Of a stretch of 6,890 bases of DNA, positions 1 through 6,890 are shown piece after piece; positions within the stretch are counted from its first letter, which is position 1, and each line of letters starts with the position of its first letter. Below the pieces are notes generated by a model. The model searched no databases. It was not told the origin of the DNA and saw nothing but the letters and a program-made list of their open reading frames with translations. The DNA comes from Gammaproteobacteria bacterium (GTDB lineage Bacteria > Pseudomonadota > Gammaproteobacteria > Steroidobacterales > Steroidobacteraceae), in contig VBNY01000021.1 of NCBI GenBank assembly GCA_005877705.1, positions 1 to 6,890 on the forward strand. The letters run 5' to 3'. A program made the position numbers and the translations under genes.

Positions 1-30
1 CCACAGGGAACCGGGACGCCGCCTCGGGCA

Positions 31-59
31 TTGTGTGCGCATCGCACAACGTGATTGTG
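31..59. promoter_or_regulatory. Triple TTGTG/CACAA pentamer array, possible operator
   Basis: The leader of the kinase gene holds TTGTG at 31-35, CACAA at 45-49 and TTGTG at 55-59, so adjacent copies alternate in orientation. The last two form a perfect inverted repeat with a 5-base spacer. A second dyad, TGTGCG-CAT-CGCACA, is nested at 34-48. The array lies just upstream of TATACC (66-71), a 4 of 6 match to a -10 box, and no good -35 box is visible at normal spacing. Such a layout suits a DNA-binding regulator, but it does not match the CRP or LexA consensus and no regulator can be named. The array is seen in the sequence; the operator role is inference. Confidence 0.25.
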
Positions 60-101
60 TTTGACTATACCTGCCCTGTCGCGTATCCATGCCGGGGCAT
101 C

Positions 102-110
102 AAGGAGGGT
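102..110 (+). promoter_or_regulatory. Strong ribosome binding site deciding the kinase start
   Basis: AAGGAGGGT lies 7 bases upstream of the ATG at 118. It is a near-perfect Shine-Dalgarno sequence at ideal spacing. It selects ATG 118 over the upstream in-frame TTG at 55, which has no such site and would add 21 residues unlike a receiver-domain start. Confidence 0.85.
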
Positions 111-117
111 CGCGGCC

Positions 118-1272
118 ATGAAGCTGCGCGTTCTGCACCTGGAGGACAACGCCGCCGATGTGGAGCTGGTTCGCTCCATGCTGGCGCAGGGGGGACTCGA
201 CTGCGACGTGCTCGCCGTCAACTCCGGCGCAACCTATCTAGCCGCGCTCCAGCAAGCGCAGTTCGACGTGATTCTGTCCGATAGCAACGTTCCCGGCTAC
301 GACCGCCGTGCCGCGCGGTCCGCCGCGCATGAGCGGCGCCCCGGCGTGCCGTTCATAATCGTCTCCGCCGACCCCGAGTTCGGCGACGGACCTGGCGGGG
401 CCGAGCCTGATGGCGCCGCGGCCTGTGTCCCGAAGTCGCAGCTGCAGCAGCTGGCGCCGACGATCAGACGCGTTGTGCCGGGTGCAGCACCGGGTGGGCT
501 CGACGCCGCGGCAGCGCAGGTTCGGGATCTCGAGCGGCGGCTGGCGCAACGCACCGCGGAGCTCGAGCGCCGCACGCGCGAGCTCGAAGTCCTGAACCGC
601 GAGCTGGAGACGTTCTCGTCCGCTGTCGCCCATGACCTGCGCTCGCCGCTGATCAGCATCGACGGCTTCAGCCAGGTGCTGCTGGAGAGCTCGGCGGCCA
701 AACTGGATGAAACCGATCGCGGGCACCTGGAGCGGATCTCGCTCAGCGTGCGCCACATGCATCGGCTGATCAACGATCTCCTCAACCTGTCCACGATCGT
801 GCGCGCTCCGCTGCGCGCGGGTGTGGTGGACCTGGGACAGCTTGCGCAGGAAATCGTGGAGGAGTTGCGCGCCGGCGCTCCGGAGCGCCGTGTCGAGTGC
901 GTGATCGCCGAGGGAATCAAGGTCCAGGGCGATGCAGGCCTGCTGCGGCTTGCGCTCGCGAATCTTCTGTCCAACGCGTGGAAATTCACGGGCTCCCGGC
1001 AGCAGGCGCGCATCACCTTCGGAGCTCGCACTGCTGGCGAGGGGCGCGACGTGTACTACGTGAGGGACGATGGCGCCGGTTTCGATCCGCAGTACGCCGA
1101 CAAGCTGTTCAGTCCCTTCCAGAGGCTGCATCCGCAAACGCAGTTCCCAGGCACCGGTATCGGGCTGGCGACCGTCCAGCGCATCATTCATCGCCATGGC
1201 GGTGAGATCTGGGCGGAGTCATCCGTCGATCGCGGCGCCTGCTTTTATTTTACATTGGCTGAAGGCGCCTAG
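118..1272 (+). CDS. Receiver domain-histidine kinase fusion (two-component signalling)
   Basis: A 384-residue soluble protein with no signal peptide or membrane segment. Residues 1-120 form a CheY-like receiver: acidic pair E9-D10, phospho-acceptor D55 in ILSDSNVPG, S83 in IIVSAD and K106 in CVPK. A charged heptad-like segment (about 133-166) is a likely coiled-coil signalling helix. The kinase core has the H-box AVAHDLRSPL with phospho-histidine H172, the N-box LLSNAWKF (N286), the G1 box DDGAGFD (318-323), the F-box FSPFQRLH (331-338) and the G2 box GTGIGL (345-350), so it should bind ATP and autophosphorylate. The ATPase half resembles phytochrome-type kinases. No PAS, GAF or chromophore domain is present, so input probably comes by phosphorylation of D55 or by partner binding. 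No cognate response regulator lies in the window. Residues 86-99 are Gly/Pro-rich where receivers normally have helix 4, which is odd. The stop codon sits in a hairpin loop. Domain assignment is firm; the signal and output are unknown. Confidence 0.9.
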   Translation: MKLRVLHLEDNAADVELVRSMLAQGGLDCDVLAVNSGATYLAALQQAQFDVILSDSNVPGYDRRAARSAAHERRPGVPFIIVSADPEFGDGPGGAEPDGAAACVPKSQLQQLAPTIRRVVPGAAPGGLDAAAAQVRDLERRLAQRTAELERRTRELEVLNRELETFSSAVAHDLRSPLISIDGFSQVLLESSAAKLDETDRGHLERISLSVRHMHRLINDLLNLSTIVRAPLRAGVVDLGQLAQEIVEELRAGAPERRVECVIAEGIKVQGDAGLLRLALANLLSNAWKFTGSRQQARITFGARTAGEGRDVYYVRDDGAGFDPQYADKLFSPFQRLHPQTQFPGTGIGLATVQRIIHRHGGEIWAESSVDRGACFYFTLAEGA

Positions 1273-1284
1273 CGGCGCTTCAGC
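1258..1284 (+). terminator. Hairpin around the kinase stop codon; possible terminator
   Basis: GCTGAA-G-GCGCC (1258-1269) pairs with GGCGCTTCAGC (1274-1284), giving 11 base pairs with one bulged G (1264) and a 4-base loop TAGC. The loop contains the TAG stop codon at 1270-1272. The stem is GC-rich and stable, but no T-run follows, so it is not a classical intrinsic terminator. It could act as a weak terminator, a 3'-end stabiliser or a barrier to exonucleases. The structure is read directly; its role is inference. Confidence 0.4.
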
Positions 1285-1294
1285 GGCCACCCTC

Positions 1295-1303
1295 TGCTAT
1301 ACA
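1295..1303 (+). promoter_or_regulatory. Possible extended -10 promoter for lhr
   Basis: TGC-TATACA fits the extended -10 pattern TGnTATAAT with 4 of 6 hexamer matches plus the TG element. No convincing -35 hexamer is seen 16-18 bases upstream, where the terminal hairpin of the kinase gene lies. If used, transcription would begin near 1310 and give lhr an untranslated leader of about 110 bases. The element CTGCTATACAGCGCC (1294-1308) is repeated with three mismatches at 1321-1335. Confidence 0.25.
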
Positions 1304-1420
1304 GCGCCATTACGCGCTGCCTGCTGTACGGCGCGAGCATTTCGCTGCTGAATTCCTCTGCGGCCGCAAGCTGTGGTTCAATCACGCCCTCACCTCCTTG
1401 CGTCGATTGCAGGCACCAGC

Positions 1421-5857
<4,437 letters not shown>

Positions 5858-5868
5858 AACAACTTCCG

Positions 5869-5881
5869 GAGCTCGAAGCTC
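5869..5881. terminator. Short hairpin between convergent genes, weak bidirectional terminator
   Basis: GAGCT-CGA-AGCTC forms a 5-base-pair stem with a 3-base loop in the 27-base gap between the convergent lhr and peroxiredoxin stop codons. On the plus strand it is followed by GCTTT, and on the minus strand by CGGAAGTTGTTTC, so neither side has a proper T-run. Position favours a shared terminator but the stem is short. Confidence 0.25.
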
Positions 5882-5884
5882 GCT

Positions 5885-6427
5885 TTAGGCCTTGTTGTGC
5901 TCCTGCTGCCACTTCTTCACGACCGTCATCGTGTTCTCGACATGGTTGTCCGGCTTCATGTCCGTGTACGAGTAGAGGATCTCGCCTGTCGGGGCGATCA
6001 CGTAGGACGTCCGGTTCGCATACTCCGGCTTCGCCGCCAGCACCGCGTCATACGCCTTCATGACGCTGCCGTCGGCATCCGAAGCCACGGCGAACTTGTT
6101 GCGGCATTCGCTGACGGAAAACTTGTTGAGCTTCTCGATGGGATCGTGCGACACGCCGATCACGGTCGCGCCGAGCGCCTTGAACTGCGCGGTCGCTTCC
6201 GCGAACTGGTGCGCTTCGACCGTGCAGCCGGGCGTGAACGCGGCCGGATAGAAGTACAGCACCACCGGTCCCTTCTTGAGCGCATCCGTCAGCGAGAATT
6301 TGAAAGTCTTGCCGGCGAGAGACGCCTCCGTAGTGAAGTCGGGGGCCTTCGCGCCGTTGGGCAGCGCCGCGTAGACGGGAATGGCAATCAATGCAGCAGC
6401 CAGTGCGCAAACCAATGAGCATCGCAT
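5885..6427 (-). CDS. Exported PrxQ/BCP-type peroxiredoxin
   Basis: A 180-residue thiol peroxidase of the AhpC/TSA thioredoxin-fold superfamily that would reduce hydrogen peroxide and organic peroxides using thioredoxin-like donors. Residues 1-20 form a Sec signal peptide: a short basic start, a hydrophobic core (about 4-17), and VYA-A as the likely cleavage site after A20. No lipobox is present, so the mature protein should be soluble in the periplasm. The catalytic signature PxxxTPGC is intact: P61, T65 and peroxidatic C68, followed by TVE, with the likely catalytic arginine R139 in NRTSYVIAP. The E. coli BCP resolving cysteine, five residues after the peroxidatic one, is replaced by H73. 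The only other mature cysteine is C108 (SECRNKF), in the helix where some PrxQ proteins keep their resolving cysteine. The start is supported by AAGGAG 7 bases upstream. It faces lhr and follows the lipocalin-like gene by 63 bases, so cotranscription is possible. The family is certain; the periplasmic reductant is unknown. Confidence 0.93.
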   Translation of the reverse strand: MRCSLVCALAAALIAIPVYAALPNGAKAPDFTTEASLAGKTFKFSLTDALKKGPVVLYFYPAAFTPGCTVEAHQFAEATAQFKALGATVIGVSHDPIEKLNKFSVSECRNKFAVASDADGSVMKAYDAVLAAKPEYANRTSYVIAPTGEILYSYTDMKPDNHVENTMTVVKKWQQEHNKA

Positions 6428-6434
6428 GAATGAT

Positions 6435-6440
6435 CTCCTT
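6435..6440 (-). promoter_or_regulatory. Ribosome binding site of the peroxiredoxin gene
   Basis: AAGGAG on the minus strand lies 7 bases upstream of the ATG at 6425-6427, supporting this start and thus the complete N-terminal signal peptide. Confidence 0.8.
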
Positions 6441-6490
6441 ACCGCGAAGGGACGCCATCATCCGACAAGGCAGGCGCGTCCGCCACCTGC

Positions 6491-6890
6491 TCAGGGCTCC
6501 GACGCCGTTCCCGGCGCGTATCCAACGAGCTCGACATACCCCCGCCCGCCAGTCTTCTGGCCGGCGAGAGTTCCGGTCACATCCACCGCGCCCTCCCAGT
6601 ACCGTGGTGTAGTGCCCAGCTCCTGATCTGCGAGCACCGGGCGCACGTCGACATCGAGCGCTACGGCGGGAACATTCAGATGCCACCGCGCGGGATAGCG
6701 CGCACCGCGCGCATTCCTCCAGTACCCGCCGACATCGATCCGCACGTCGTTCAACGACAGCGCCCGGGACCGGCCTGCGGCATCAACCCAGGTTCCGGCA
6801 CTGTAGGGGTCGTGGCTGCCATCCCGATCCCGCAGTGCATAGAACATCAGCGTGCTGCCGTCCTTGAGCTGCAGGGCGAACCAATCCCAT
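6491..6890 (-). CDS. CrtC/AttH lipocalin-like secreted protein, C-terminal part
   Basis: Only the last 132 residues are visible; the frame stays open to the window edge at 6890, so the start lies outside. The fragment opens with WDWFALQLKDGS and LMFYALRDRDGS and ends with RYWEGAVDVTG and GRGYVELVGY. These are typical of the C-terminal lipocalin-like barrel of the AttH/CrtC-like family (predicted secreted hydrolases, COG5621), which includes carotenoid 1,2-hydratase relatives. An internal ATG at 6845-6847 is not the start, because the family signature continues upstream of it in frame. Family members usually carry an N-terminal signal or lipoprotein peptide and are often encoded next to FtsX/LolC-like ABC permease genes, which would lie beyond the window edge if present here. 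The enzyme activity of most members is unknown, so no specific reaction is claimed. It ends 63 bases upstream of the peroxiredoxin gene on the same strand. Confidence 0.8.
   Translation of the reverse strand, partial: WDWFALQLKDGSTLMFYALRDRDGSHDPYSAGTWVDAAGRSRALSLNDVRIDVGGYWRNARGARYPARWHLNVPAVALDVDVRPVLADQELGTTPRYWEGAVDVTGTLAGQKTGGRGYVELVGYAPGTASEP

Noticed and set aside
55..117. TTG 55 as the start of the kinase gene
   Set aside because: No ribosome site precedes it, whereas ATG 118 has AAGGAGGGT at ideal spacing and begins exactly with the first receiver strand.
238..1197. Minus-strand open frame of 319 codons opposite the kinase gene
   Set aside because: It lies wholly opposite a gene with intact kinase motifs, has no recognisable domain, and long antisense open frames are expected in GC-rich DNA.
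1294..1304. LexA-type SOS box CTGCTATACAG before lhr
   Set aside because: The CTG and CAG ends are only 11 bases overall, while the CTGT-N8-ACAG LexA box of E. coli spans 16, so SOS control is not supported.
1373..1420. GTG 1373 as the start of lhr
   Set aside because: It would add 16 residues unlike the family's N terminus, and no ribosome site precedes it; ATG 1421 starts next to the conserved FHPAV segment.
5897..6418. Plus-strand open frame of 173 codons opposite the peroxiredoxin gene
   Set aside because: It is the complement of a gene with a clear catalytic signature and signal peptide, and shows no domain of its own.
6465..6490. Hairpin (GCAGG/CCTGC with inner GGCG/CGCC) after the lipocalin-like gene
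   Set aside because: The inner and outer stems compete, no T-run follows, and the arms are short, so a terminator call is not justified.

Overview
This is a GC-rich chromosomal window with no phage, plasmid or transposon signs. Codon usage favours G or C at third positions, and the protein families (long Lhr helicase, secreted PrxQ-type peroxiredoxin, CrtC/AttH lipocalin-like protein, receiver plus phytochrome-type histidine kinase) fit a free-living proteobacterium, most likely a high-GC gamma- or betaproteobacterium. No marker gene allows a finer placement, so this is inference.

Layout. At 118-1272 (+) lies a stand-alone two-component protein: an N-terminal receiver domain, a coiled-coil linker, and a complete HisKA plus HATPase kinase core. 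A leader of 117 bases precedes it and holds three copies of the pentamer TTGTG/CACAA. A 148-base spacer follows, which begins with a strong hairpin around the kinase stop codon and also contains a possible extended -10 promoter. The window's main gene, a full-length bacterial Lhr ATP-dependent 3'-5' DNA helicase of 1478 residues, occupies 1421-5857 (+). Only 27 bases later the strand switches. At 5885-6427 (-) is an exported thiol peroxidase of the PrxQ/BCP family. Upstream of it on the same strand, at 6491-6890 (-), is the C-terminal part of a CrtC/AttH lipocalin-like secreted protein whose start lies beyond the window.

How the parts relate. The kinase and lhr are codirectional, but the wide spacer with its hairpin and possible promoter suggests separate transcription. 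lhr and the peroxiredoxin gene converge. The lipocalin-like gene and the peroxiredoxin gene are 63 bases apart on the minus strand and could be cotranscribed, both giving envelope proteins. A shared stress theme (DNA repair helicase, peroxide removal) can be imagined, but the sequence does not show shared regulation.

I found no clear new multi-gene system. The points most worth a second look are the triple pentamer array before the kinase gene, a locally odd stretch in the receiver domain that could be a compensated frameshift, the hairpin whose loop contains the kinase stop codon, the placement of the second cysteine in the peroxiredoxin, and the conserved-looking aspartate three residues from the Lhr C terminus.
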